From positions 3,658,001 to 3,722,000 of the forward strand of contig NZ_CP188257.1 of assembly GCF_049994355.1 (NCBI RefSeq): 64,000 nucleotides of DNA, written 5' to 3'. Below are positions 46,086 through 53,751 of the stretch, piece by piece. Position 1 is the stretch's first letter; each line of letters begins with the position of its first letter. The notes under the pieces were generated by a model that searched no databases, was not told where the DNA came from, and saw only the letters and a list, made by a program, of their open reading frames with translations. This DNA comes from Angustibacter sp049994355 (GTDB lineage Bacteria > Actinomycetota > Actinomycetes > Actinomycetales > Angustibacteraceae). Both the position numbers and the translations under genes were made by a program.

Positions 46086-47867
46086 ATGGACCAACCGAGA
46101 GACCGCACGTCCTCCCGATCGGACTCCGGCACCCGTTCCGCCGCAGCCTGGCTGAAGGATCCGCGGGTTCGTGCGGTCGGCTGGGTGCTGGCTTTCGCGT
46201 GCGTCCTGGTAGGCGCTCTGGTGATGCTCTGGCCGGTGCTGATCGCACCCCTGGCCGCCGACCAGCGACACATGTACGCAGAGGCTCCCGGTCAGACGGC
46301 CGGGCACTGGACGCGGATGTTCACCATCCCGATCGGCGACATCAGATTTCGGCTGAACCAAGGCCGGTTCGCCCCACTCGCCTTCATCGTGCAGTGGGTG
46401 TCCTACACGGGTGTGACGCTGATGGCGATGGCCACCAGCACCTCGGTGGCGACCGTGCAGGCCGCCCAGAAGATCGTGCTGCTGATACTCAGCCTGGGCA
46501 GCGTGGTCGGCTTCGCGGCGGCCCTGCGCGGGCGCACCCCCGCCGGCACCCTGGTCCGGTTCGGCCGGGGCGCGCTCCTGCTCGTCGCCGCCGCGGTCAC
46601 CGTGCTCGGCGCGGTCGGTACGCAGGCGCAGCTGCAGCCGGCCAACGGATGGACGACGTATGCGGTGCTCACCTACGGCGCGATCATCGTGGGGTTCGGG
46701 GTCCCGGCCCTCGCGCTGTGGCTGGCACGACGTCGGACGGTCGCACCGTCCCGCCTGCTGACAGTGCTCACCGTGCTCGTGCTCGGGCTCGTCGCGGCAG
46801 GGCTGAACAGCTCCTACGAGCTGTACTACGTCGCTGTGCCGGTCGCGGTGGTGACGCTCGCGCTCCAGCCTTTGGCGCCGGCAGCGGACCGCGCACGCGA
46901 GCGACGGGCCAAGCTCTTCGTCGGCGGCACTCTCACGGCGCTCTTCCTGGTCGCCCTCGTCGCGGTGCGCGCGGCCATCTCGTACGCCTGCGCTTCGGGT
47001 CCCTGCTACATCGGCACCTCGCCCAAAATAGACGCCGGGATCGTCAAGACGTGGCTGTACAACTTCGGGTCGAGCGTGCCGCTGTCCGGCCGCAGCGAGG
47101 TTCTGACCACCCTGAAGGCGGTGGGCCAGGACACGCTGCCAGGACCGTTCTCCTCACCTCTGGTGGTCTTCGCCTTCCTCGCGGCTGGCGGCCTGCTGCT
47201 GGTCCGGCTGCTGCTCGGACCGCTGGGCCTCGGCCGGATCGTCGCGCCCGGCACCGCTGGTGAGACTGCGGACGACGCCGCGGTGGACACCGCTGACGAG
47301 ACCGCCGACGAGACGGTGGACGCACCAGCCGCTCGGAAGGCGCTGTCCGTGGCGGCCCTGCACGGGGCCATCGCGGCGCTGCTGATCGCCTTCGGCAGCG
47401 CGGCCATGATGTCGATCTCGAGGCAGGCGCAGGACGTCATCCTCTCGTTCGGCCACGTGTACCGACACACCGTCGTCACCTGGGTGGCGCTCGCAGCCAC
47501 CGCGACGTTCGTCGCGCTGGCGATCGACCTTCGGGCGACCTGGCGCAAGTCGATCGTGCTGTGGTCCGCGGTCGCGCTGGTCGCGGCACTGGTGGGCGGC
47601 GCGGTGCTGCCGATCAACCTGGCGGCGACGCACGCGGCGTCCGTCGACCCCGGCACCCTTGCGGTGACCCGGATCTACGACGAGCTCGTCCTCGCCGACC
47701 CCTCCGACGCCGGCGAGCAGCGGCGCTGCGACGCCGTGCGCCAGGCCAGGAAGGGCCTCGCCGGCAAGGGCCCGACGTCCGGCAGGATGCTCAAGGGCCT
47801 GTACCAGATCTACCGGTACAAGTACGGCAAGCCGTTCTGTTCGTCGATCACGATCCGGGGGGCCTGA
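46086..47867 (+). CDS. Polytopic membrane protein of unknown function (Gtr-type candidate)
   Basis: 593 residues from ATG 46086, which has GGAG five nt upstream. GTG 46005 lies right on a -10-like element and is less likely. About ten transmembrane helices are spread over 55-530. An insert at about 415-435 is a repetitive acidic TADETADET-like sequence, and a Cys-rich periplasmic pair (YACASGPCY) is followed by YIGTSPKIDAG. A C-terminal soluble tail ends YKYGKPFCSSITIRGA. I do not recognise a named family. Size and topology fit the serotype-specific Gtr or GT-C type enzymes that would work with the GtrA and GtrB-like genes nearby. Confidence 0.6.
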   Translation: MDQPRDRTSSRSDSGTRSAAAWLKDPRVRAVGWVLAFACVLVGALVMLWPVLIAPLAADQRHMYAEAPGQTAGHWTRMFTIPIGDIRFRLNQGRFAPLAFIVQWVSYTGVTLMAMATSTSVATVQAAQKIVLLILSLGSVVGFAAALRGRTPAGTLVRFGRGALLLVAAAVTVLGAVGTQAQLQPANGWTTYAVLTYGAIIVGFGVPALALWLARRRTVAPSRLLTVLTVLVLGLVAAGLNSSYELYYVAVPVAVVTLALQPLAPAADRARERRAKLFVGGTLTALFLVALVAVRAAISYACASGPCYIGTSPKIDAGIVKTWLYNFGSSVPLSGRSEVLTTLKAVGQDTLPGPFSSPLVVFAFLAAGGLLLVRLLLGPLGLGRIVAPGTAGETADDAAVDTADETADETVDAPAARKALSVAALHGAIAALLIAFGSAAMMSISRQAQDVILSFGHVYRHTVVTWVALAATATFVALAIDLRATWRKSIVLWSAVALVAALVGGAVLPINLAATHAASVDPGTLAVTRIYDELVLADPSDAGEQRRCDAVRQARKGLAGKGPTSGRMLKGLYQIYRYKYGKPFCSSITIRGA

Positions 47868-47894
47868 GCGCCGGCAGGTCCTCAGCCCCGGCGG

Positions 47895-48731
47895 TCAGCC
47901 GTCCAGCAGCCCGCGGCGCACGCAGTGCACGGTCTCGACCGCGCCGAACGGCCGTAGTCCAGCGCGGGCCCACGCCCGCTGCACGCGCACGTTGTGCGTC
48001 TGCGTGGAGATGATGGTGTCCGGCAGCCCGCGCGCGCCGGCCAGATCGGCGCACCCGGCGAGCAGGTGGCCGTAGCCACGCTGCCCTTGAGCGGCCGGGA
48101 CCAGACCGGCCAGCAGGATCTCCAGGTGCCCCGACGGCTGCCCCACGGACTCCTCGCAGGTCGCCAGGCCGACCACCCGATCCTGCTCGAGCAGCAACAG
48201 GACGTCGTCCGGCTGGCGGGCTACGCACCCCCGCGCCCACTCCTGGTAACCCGCCAGCGCGTCCGCCGGGGCGAACAGGGGGTTGGCCAGGTAGTGGTTC
48301 CCGTAGCCCTCGAAACTCGCGGCCACCACGTCGTCGACCACGTCCTCGACGCGGTGGTCGGCGCCGTGGTCGACGCGGTGGTCGGCGCCGTCGTCCAGCG
48401 CGGCGGCGGACCGAATGCGCCAGCGGTCCGGCTCGGGGCGCAGAACCTCACTGCTGGGTGCCCCCCAGTACGTCAGCGACCCCGCGGGCAGCACGTCACG
48501 ACCGCAGCCGGCGACCACGGCGGCCAGTGCCAGCCGGTCCGCCGGGTAGCGGACGACGAGCACGTCCTGCCCGGCCTCAGCCAGGACCTCGCGCAACTGC
48601 CCCGCACCGTCGGCGCCCGGGTCGCTCGCCGAGCCGACGGTGACCCTGGCGACGGAGACACCGAAGCGGCGGGACTCCGCCGGGCTGTCCGCGACCTCGA
48701 CCCGATCGCCGGTCAGCGCCTGCCAGGCCAA
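47895..48731 (-). CDS. GNAT acetyltransferase, WecD/RffC-like
   Basis: 278 residues from a probable TTG start at 48731, three nt after the WecE-like stop. The C-terminal GNAT part (about 150-278) contains HYLANPLFAPADALAGYQEW, LAGLVPAAQGQRGYGHLLAG and VRVQRAWARAGLRPFGAVET. The overall pattern and the adjacent wecE support a dTDP-4-amino-4,6-dideoxygalactose N-acetyltransferase. The N-terminal half is unusual, with a repetitive DDGADHRVDHGADHRV segment encoded by a duplicated 20-nt sequence. The acceptor assignment rests on context as much as on motifs. Confidence 0.68.
   Translation of the reverse strand: MAWQALTGDRVEVADSPAESRRFGVSVARVTVGSASDPGADGAGQLREVLAEAGQDVLVVRYPADRLALAAVVAGCGRDVLPAGSLTYWGAPSSEVLRPEPDRWRIRSAAALDDGADHRVDHGADHRVEDVVDDVVAASFEGYGNHYLANPLFAPADALAGYQEWARGCVARQPDDVLLLLEQDRVVGLATCEESVGQPSGHLEILLAGLVPAAQGQRGYGHLLAGCADLAGARGLPDTIISTQTHNVRVQRAWARAGLRPFGAVETVHCVRRGLLDG
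48348..48391 (-). repeat. 24-nt period duplication in the WecD-like gene
   Basis: GACGCGGTGGTCGGCGCCGT occurs at 48348-48367 and again at 48372-48391. The duplication encodes the ADHRVDHGADHRV-type repeat in the protein. Confidence 0.8.
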
Positions 48732-48734
48732 CGG

Positions 48735-49895
48735 TCAGCCTGCCGCGACGGGCGTCCGCGCGACGTAGGCGGTCACCGCGTCCAGCACCCGGTCGACGTC
48801 CGCCTGGGTCATCCCTGCGTACAGCGGCAGCCGGACCAGGCGCGCCGACAAGTCTGCGGTCACGTCGCACGGGCTCGGCGTACGACCGAAGCGCCGGCCC
48901 GCTGGGCTGCTGTCCAGCGGCACGTAGTGGAAGGTGCCGGTGATCGCCCGCTCGCGCAGGTGGGTCAGCAGCGCGGTCTGGTCCTCGTGCGTCGCCATGA
49001 TCAGGTAGAACACGTGCGCCGGGTGCTGCGCGTCGTCCGGGACGTGCATCAGGCGGGCGCCGTTGGCGCTCGCCCAGCCGCCGAGCGACTGCTGGTAGGC
49101 GTCCCAGATCTCGTGCCGCAGCCGCTGCACGAGGTCGAACGACTCCAGCTGGCTGAGCAGTACAGCGCAGAGCAGGTCGCTCGGCAGGTAGCTGGAGCCG
49201 ACGTCGTTCCAGGTGTACTTGTCGACCTGGCCGCGCAGGAACCGGGAACGGTCGGTTCCCTTCTCGCGCAACACCTCTGCGCGCTCAAAGAACGACGCGT
49301 CGTTCACCAGCAGCGCGCCGCCCTCACCACATTGCACGTTCTTGGTGGAGTGGAAGCTCTGGGTGGCCATCGCGCCGACCGTGCCAAGGGTGTACCCGCC
49401 GCGACGGGCGCCGAGCCCGTGCGCGTTGTCCTCCACGACGGCCAGGCCGTGCCGGTCGGCCAGCGCGAGTAGCGCCGGGATGTCGGCTCCGATCCCGCCG
49501 TAGTGGACGACGAAGACGGCCCGGGTCCGGTCGGTCACCGCCGCCTCGGCCGCCTGGACGTCCAGGTTGAGGGTCAGCGGGTCGATGTCGACGAACACCG
49601 GCGTGGCACCGCGGATCGCCACCGCACCCGCCGTCGAGGAGAAGGTGAAGCTGGGCACCAGCACCTCGTCACCGGGACCGAGATCGAGCAGCATCGCGGA
49701 CATCTCAAGGGCATGCGTGCACGAGGTGGTCAGCAGTGCCCGCTCGGCACCGCTCACCTCGAGCAGCACGCGGGTCGCGGCCTTGGTCATCGGGCCGTCG
49801 CCCTGCAGGATCCCCGAGCGTAGGGAGTCCAGCAGGTACTCCTCCTCGCGAGGTGTGACGTAGGGGCGCGTGAAGGGGATGAAGGCTTGACTCAC
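48735..49895 (-). CDS. wecE: dTDP-4-amino-4,6-dideoxygalactose transaminase, WecE/RffA-like
   Basis: 386 residues from GTG 49895 (VSQAFIPFTRPYVTP). The PLP lysine is in SFHSTKN (about 185). Signatures shared with Escherichia coli RffA/WecE are LTTSCTHALEMSAMLLDL, EKGTDRSRFLRGQVDKYTW, NDVGSSYLPSDL and TFHYVPLDSSPAGRRFG. The enzyme converts dTDP-4-keto-6-deoxyglucose to dTDP-Fuc4N using glutamate. The substrate is made by RmlA/RmlB, both encoded in the window. A WecD-like acetyltransferase follows immediately. The CATTCT hexamer six nt upstream suggests a leaderless start. Confidence 0.9.
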   Translation of the reverse strand: MSQAFIPFTRPYVTPREEEYLLDSLRSGILQGDGPMTKAATRVLLEVSGAERALLTTSCTHALEMSAMLLDLGPGDEVLVPSFTFSSTAGAVAIRGATPVFVDIDPLTLNLDVQAAEAAVTDRTRAVFVVHYGGIGADIPALLALADRHGLAVVEDNAHGLGARRGGYTLGTVGAMATQSFHSTKNVQCGEGGALLVNDASFFERAEVLREKGTDRSRFLRGQVDKYTWNDVGSSYLPSDLLCAVLLSQLESFDLVQRLRHEIWDAYQQSLGGWASANGARLMHVPDDAQHPAHVFYLIMATHEDQTALLTHLRERAITGTFHYVPLDSSPAGRRFGRTPSPCDVTADLSARLVRLPLYAGMTQADVDRVLDAVTAYVARTPVAAG

Positions 49896-49935
49896 CCCAC
49901 GAGAATGCCACATCACCAGCCCGTACCATCAGAGC
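49896..49935. promoter_or_regulatory. Divergent wecE/gtrA promoter
   Basis: Within 40 nt, a + strand TACCAT (49924-49929) lies six nt before the GTG of the GtrA gene, and a - strand CATTCT lies six nt before the wecE GTG. Both suggest leaderless transcripts. Confidence 0.55.
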
Positions 49936-50445
49936 GTGACAGAGCGAGGGCCGGACGTGCTGGACCACTTGGCCCGCATTCGTCTGGGCCCGCTCGGACG
50001 GCCGCTGGCTGGTCTGCTGAGCACCTCACAGGGCAGGTACCTCGTCGTCGCCGGCAGCGTCCAGCTGGGGTACCTCGTGCTGCTCGCGGCTCTGCTGTCC
50101 ACCGGAATCTGGTACATGGCAGCCATCGCCATGGCCCAGGTGGTGGCCATCAGCGTCGCTTTCCCCACCTACCGCCGGCTGGTGTATCGCTCGACCGGCC
50201 CGTGGCGGTCCGAGATCGGCCGGTTCGTGTCGGTATGGGCCGGCGGCGCCACCGCGGGTTTCGTGGTGACGCCGTTGCTGGTCGAGCTGACGCCGATCCC
50301 ACCGCTGGCCGCCCAGGTGATCGCCGTCGTCGTGGTGGCGTGCGGGAGCTACCTGGGCCACCATTACGTCTCGTTCCGGCACCACCACGCTGATCGGAAG
50401 GCAGACGCGGGTCCCGAAGGACCGGCCGGTCTCAGGGAAGGCTGA
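49936..50445 (+). CDS. GtrA-like membrane protein
   Basis: 169 residues. Four transmembrane segments lie at about 36-56, 59-77, 93-113 and 122-140. Conserved GtrA features are RYLVVAGSVQLGYLVLLAAL at about 34-53, the short loop with FPTYRRLVYRST and the C-terminal YLGHHYVSFRHHH. GtrA family proteins are thought to flip polyprenyl-phosphate-linked sugars. Close by are a GtrB/ArnC-like glycosyltransferase (51515-52528) and a large membrane protein (46086-47867), the three components of a Gtr-type glycosylation system. The C-terminal ~25 residues are Lys/Glu/Pro-rich. Confidence 0.85.
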   Translation: MTERGPDVLDHLARIRLGPLGRPLAGLLSTSQGRYLVVAGSVQLGYLVLLAALLSTGIWYMAAIAMAQVVAISVAFPTYRRLVYRSTGPWRSEIGRFVSVWAGGATAGFVVTPLLVELTPIPPLAAQVIAVVVVACGSYLGHHYVSFRHHHADRKADAGPEGPAGLREG

Positions 50446-51496
50446 CCGTCGAGTGGTCGCCGAGCATCAGGCGCTGCGCACGCGGCACCTGCTCGGACCG
50501 GACCACGGTCACCGACTTGCCGAGCAGCGAGTCCTCGATCCGGCCGGCACCGGTGATGACGCAGTCCTCCAGGATGATCGAGTGCTCCAGCTCGGTCCCG
50601 GTGATCGTGCAGCCGTGGTAGATCGAGGTGAACGGCCCGACGTAGGAGTCCTCGAGGTGCGTGCCACGACCGATGATCGCCGGGCCGCGCACGGTGCTCC
50701 GGACGATGGTCGCGCCCTCCTCGATCACCACCCGGCCGACCAGCTGGCTCTCCGCGTCGACGTCGCCGCGCACGTCCGGCGCGATCCCCTCAAGCACCCG
50801 GCGGTTGCACTCGAGCATGTCCTCCAGACGGCCGGTGTCCTTCCAGTAGCCGGTCACCAGATGGCTGCGCACGTCGAGGTCCTGCGCGATCAACCACGCG
50901 ATGGCGTCGGTGATCTCCAGCTCGCCACGGGCTGACGGCTCGATCGCCCGCACCGCGTCGTGCACGACGGACCGGAACAGGTAGACCCCGACGACGGCGA
51001 GATTGCTGGGTGGGTTCGCCGGCTTCTCGACCATCTGGACGACCGATCCCGCCTCGTCCAGCACCGCGACCCCGTAGAACTGCGGCTCGGCCACCTCGGT
51101 GAGCAGGATCTGCGCCGCAGCCGTCGAGGACTCGAACTCGGCGACGAAGTCGCTGACCCCACCGAGCAGGAAGTTGTCGCCGAGGAACATGCAGAAGTCG
51201 TCGTCGCCCAGGAAGTCGCGCGCGATCAGCACCGCGTGCGCGAGGCCGAGCGGGGCGTCCTGCGGGATGTAGGTGACCTGGATTCCGAGCTCGCTGCCGT
51301 CCCCTACGGCCGCCATCACCTCGGCGCGGGTGTCGCCGACGATGATGCCGATGTCGGTGATCCCGGCGTCGCGCAGCTGCTCGAGCCCGTAGAACAGGAC
51401 CGGCTTGTTGGCGACCGGGATCAGCTGCTTGGCCGAGGTGTGGGTGATGGGTCTCAGACGTGTCCCCGACCCGCCGGCCAGCACCAATGCCTTCAT
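50432..51496 (-). CDS. rmlA: Glucose-1-phosphate thymidylyltransferase, long form
   Basis: 354 residues from ATG 51496 (MKALVLAGGSGTRLRPIT); the longer open frame upstream is not family-like. The nucleotidyltransferase core has KQLIPVANKPVLFYGLEQL, FLGDNFLLGG and VEKPANPPSNLAVVGVYLF. The C-terminal ~110 residues form a left-handed beta-helix (RVVIEEGATIVRSTVRGPAI and following hexapeptide repeats), as in the long RmlA type common in actinobacteria and archaea. It makes dTDP-glucose, the substrate of RmlB (32393-33367). It overlaps the GtrA gene end by 14 nt convergently. A TAGGAT element on the - strand lies seven nt before its start. Confidence 0.93.
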   Translation of the reverse strand: MKALVLAGGSGTRLRPITHTSAKQLIPVANKPVLFYGLEQLRDAGITDIGIIVGDTRAEVMAAVGDGSELGIQVTYIPQDAPLGLAHAVLIARDFLGDDDFCMFLGDNFLLGGVSDFVAEFESSTAAAQILLTEVAEPQFYGVAVLDEAGSVVQMVEKPANPPSNLAVVGVYLFRSVVHDAVRAIEPSARGELEITDAIAWLIAQDLDVRSHLVTGYWKDTGRLEDMLECNRRVLEGIAPDVRGDVDAESQLVGRVVIEEGATIVRSTVRGPAIIGRGTHLEDSYVGPFTSIYHGCTITGTELEHSIILEDCVITGAGRIEDSLLGKSVTVVRSEQVPRAQRLMLGDHSTVSLP

Positions 51497-51514
51497 GCAG
51501 TGCATCCTAGGGGC
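51497..51514. promoter_or_regulatory. 18-bp divergent promoter with overlapping -10 elements
   Basis: ATG 51496 (-) and ATG 51515 (+) are separated by only 18 bp. TAGGAT on the - strand occupies 51504-51509 and CATCCT on the + strand occupies 51503-51508, each six or seven nt from its start codon. No room remains for a ribosome-binding site on either side. Confidence 0.6.
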
Positions 51515-52528
51515 ATGAAACTGTCCGTCGTGATCCCGTGCTACCGCTCGCGGGACACCCTGCGCCCACTGGTCACTCGGCTGCACGACGTGCTCGCGAC
51601 AGCGGTCGAGGACTACGAGGTGATCCTCGTGGTGGACGGCAGCCCCGACGACACGTACGCCGTCGCGCACACCCTCGAGCTCGAGTCCACCCACGTGCGA
51701 GCCGTGCTGCTGCGGCGCAACTACGGCCAGCACAACGCCTTGCTGGCCGGCATCCTGCGCGCGCACCACGAGGTCATCGTGACGATGGACGACGACCTGC
51801 AGCACCGTCCGGAGGAGCTGCCCGTACTGCTGGAGCCGTTGTCCAACCCGCTGGTCGACCTCGTGTACGGCGTCCCGACGGTGGAGGAGCACGGCTTCGC
51901 CCGGTCGATCGCGTCACGGAGCGTGAAGGCCGCGCTGGCCGCGTCCGGGGTGGACAACGCTCGCGACGTCAGCGCGCTGCGCGCGTTCCGGACCGACCTG
52001 CGCGAAGGCTTCTCCAACGTCAACGACCCGTTCGCCTCGGTCGACGTCCTGCTGTCCTGGACCACCACCGGGGTGCGCCGCCAGTCGGTGCAGATGGACC
52101 GCCGCGAGGTCGGCCGCTCGGCGTACAGCCTGCGCAAGCTGGTCCGGCACGCGGTCACGATGGTGACCGGATACAGCGCCCTGCCGCTCAAGCTGGTGAC
52201 CTATCTCGGCGCCCTCTGCGGCCTGCTCGGTCTGCTGCTGTTGGGATTCGTGCTCTACCGCTTCGCCTCGGGTGGGACGACGGTGGCCGGGTTCACCACG
52301 CTGGCCTCGATGATCGCGCTGTTCTCGGGCGCACAGATGGTCTCCATCGGCATCCTCGGTGAGTACGTCGGCCGGATGCATTTCCGGGGGATGCAGCGAC
52401 CCACCTTCGTCGTCCGGGTGGACGGCGCGGACGACGGGCCGCGAGCGGGCGTGCCCTCCGAGCTGCCGGCCGGCAGGGCTCAGCACCAGTCGCCGGACAA
52501 CGTGGCGGCCGCGATGAAGAAGGCGTGA
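51515..52528 (+). CDS. GT2 glycosyltransferase, GtrB/ArnC-like
   Basis: 337 residues from ATG 51515. The GT-A domain has LSVVIPCYRSRDTLRPLVTR, YEVILVVDGSPDDTYAVAH, LRRNYGQHNALLAGI, DXD in VIVTMDDDLQHRPEELPVLL, and YSLRKLVRHAVTMVTGYSAL. Two C-terminal transmembrane helices lie at about 230-255 and 265-285. Members transfer a sugar to undecaprenyl/polyprenyl phosphate. It is divergent from rmlA and lies close to gtrA, supporting a lipid-linked sugar module. The C-terminal ~45 residues are variable. Confidence 0.88.
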   Translation: MKLSVVIPCYRSRDTLRPLVTRLHDVLATAVEDYEVILVVDGSPDDTYAVAHTLELESTHVRAVLLRRNYGQHNALLAGILRAHHEVIVTMDDDLQHRPEELPVLLEPLSNPLVDLVYGVPTVEEHGFARSIASRSVKAALAASGVDNARDVSALRAFRTDLREGFSNVNDPFASVDVLLSWTTTGVRRQSVQMDRREVGRSAYSLRKLVRHAVTMVTGYSALPLKLVTYLGALCGLLGLLLLGFVLYRFASGGTTVAGFTTLASMIALFSGAQMVSIGILGEYVGRMHFRGMQRPTFVVRVDGADDGPRAGVPSELPAGRAQHQSPDNVAAAMKKA

Positions 52529-52558
52529 GAACGGCAGCTCAACTGGGCGAAGTCGTCG

Positions 52559-53680
52559 TCATCGCAGAGCTCTCAGGAGCAGGCGCTCGAGCTCGCCAGA
52601 CATGCTGCGCACGAAGGTCGCGGTCAGGTGCGAACCCTTGCGGTAGACCAGCAGGTCGCCGATCACGGGCTGGCACGGGGACGCCGGGCACAGCTGCGGC
52701 GTCAGGTCGATCATCGTCGCCCGTGGCTGCTGGCTGAGAGCCAGCAGCTGGGCCTGCCCACCGCTTCGGCGCAGCCCGGTGGCGCGCGGGAAGCTGCAGT
52801 CGCGGACGTCGGCGCGGTGCTGGGCGACACAGGACGGCACGTCCAGGCCGGGGTCGGGAGTGTCCCGCAGCACGACCACCGTGCTGCCGGACCGGGCCAA
52901 GGCTCCCCACGCCGCGCGCAAACCAGGGGCGAGCGCGAGCGAGCCGCCGGGGCTGGCGGCCGTCCGCATCACGCTGCGCTTGCCGTTCGACGTCACCACG
53001 ACCTCCGGCGGGTCGTGCGCCAGCCGCGCGGCCAGCCGGCTGTTCCAGGTGCGGCAAGTCGTGTACGGCGCCCCGTTCAGCAACGTCGTGACCCCGCGGA
53101 CGAACGCGCACGCCGACTTGGTGTACGACTCGATCCGCCAGTTCTGGCGGCGAGCCACCTCCTGCAGCGCCGGTAGCCACTGCAGTGCCTTGGAGTCGCC
53201 GACCAGCGCCACCGTGATGCGCGCCCGGGGGTTGCCGTACACGCACCGCACAGGGGTCGTTCCCGGCGGCAGCACCTGGCAGCCGTCGGCGTAGGCCCGC
53301 GGCACGTCGTCGTCCGCCGCCGCCGGCGCCGGGACGATCCGGCCGGGTGAAGGGTCGAACCGCGAGGACCGCACCCGGGCCACCAGGACCTCGCCGCCGG
53401 TCGGGCGCGGCTCGGGTCGGGCCGTGGGCGGCGCGGACGGCGTGCCAGGCGTGGGCGCGGCGCCGGCCGGCGTCCCCGCACCCTGTGCCACGTCCCGGTC
53501 CAGGCCGGGGGCGCCGTCGAAGAGTCCTCCAGCCAGCGCTACCCCCAGGACGAGGACAGCAATGGCCAGCACCACCGCGAGCGCCGGCCCGGGCAGCCGG
53601 TCACGCCGACGGACCGGCCGCTGATGCGCGTCGTGCGGCGCACCGTCCGGCCGTCCCGTCGCCTCGTCCTGGTACGGCAC
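52559..53680 (-). CDS. Membrane-anchored SGNH-domain protein
   Basis: 373 residues from GTG 53680. A cytoplasmic basic N-terminus (about 1-30) precedes one transmembrane helix (about 33-53), a Pro/Ala/Thr-rich linker (about 60-95) and a domain with VALVGDSKALQWLPALQEVA (about 155-174), VVVTSNGKRSVMRTA and YRKGSHLTATFVRSM. This is the same SGNH type as the C-terminal domain of the acyltransferase at 43680-45809, without the acyltransferase core. It probably acts on sugars outside the membrane, either as an O-acetyl esterase or as an acyl-transfer partner. Confidence 0.82.
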   Translation of the reverse strand: MPYQDEATGRPDGAPHDAHQRPVRRRDRLPGPALAVVLAIAVLVLGVALAGGLFDGAPGLDRDVAQGAGTPAGAAPTPGTPSAPPTARPEPRPTGGEVLVARVRSSRFDPSPGRIVPAPAAADDDVPRAYADGCQVLPPGTTPVRCVYGNPRARITVALVGDSKALQWLPALQEVARRQNWRIESYTKSACAFVRGVTTLLNGAPYTTCRTWNSRLAARLAHDPPEVVVTSNGKRSVMRTAASPGGSLALAPGLRAAWGALARSGSTVVVLRDTPDPGLDVPSCVAQHRADVRDCSFPRATGLRRSGGQAQLLALSQQPRATMIDLTPQLCPASPCQPVIGDLLVYRKGSHLTATFVRSMSGELERLLLRALR

Positions 53681-53751
53681 GCCTCAGCACGCTACGCACG
53701 ATCGCACGGGGGCGCACGGGTGGGCCGCTCGGGGGCGCGCCGGGGGCGCCG

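Noticed and set aside
32393..51496. dTDP-L-rhamnose synthesis from RmlA and RmlB
   Set aside because: No rmlC or rmlD is present in the window, while wecE and wecD-like genes are, so an amino-sugar route is the better local reading; rmlCD elsewhere cannot be excluded.
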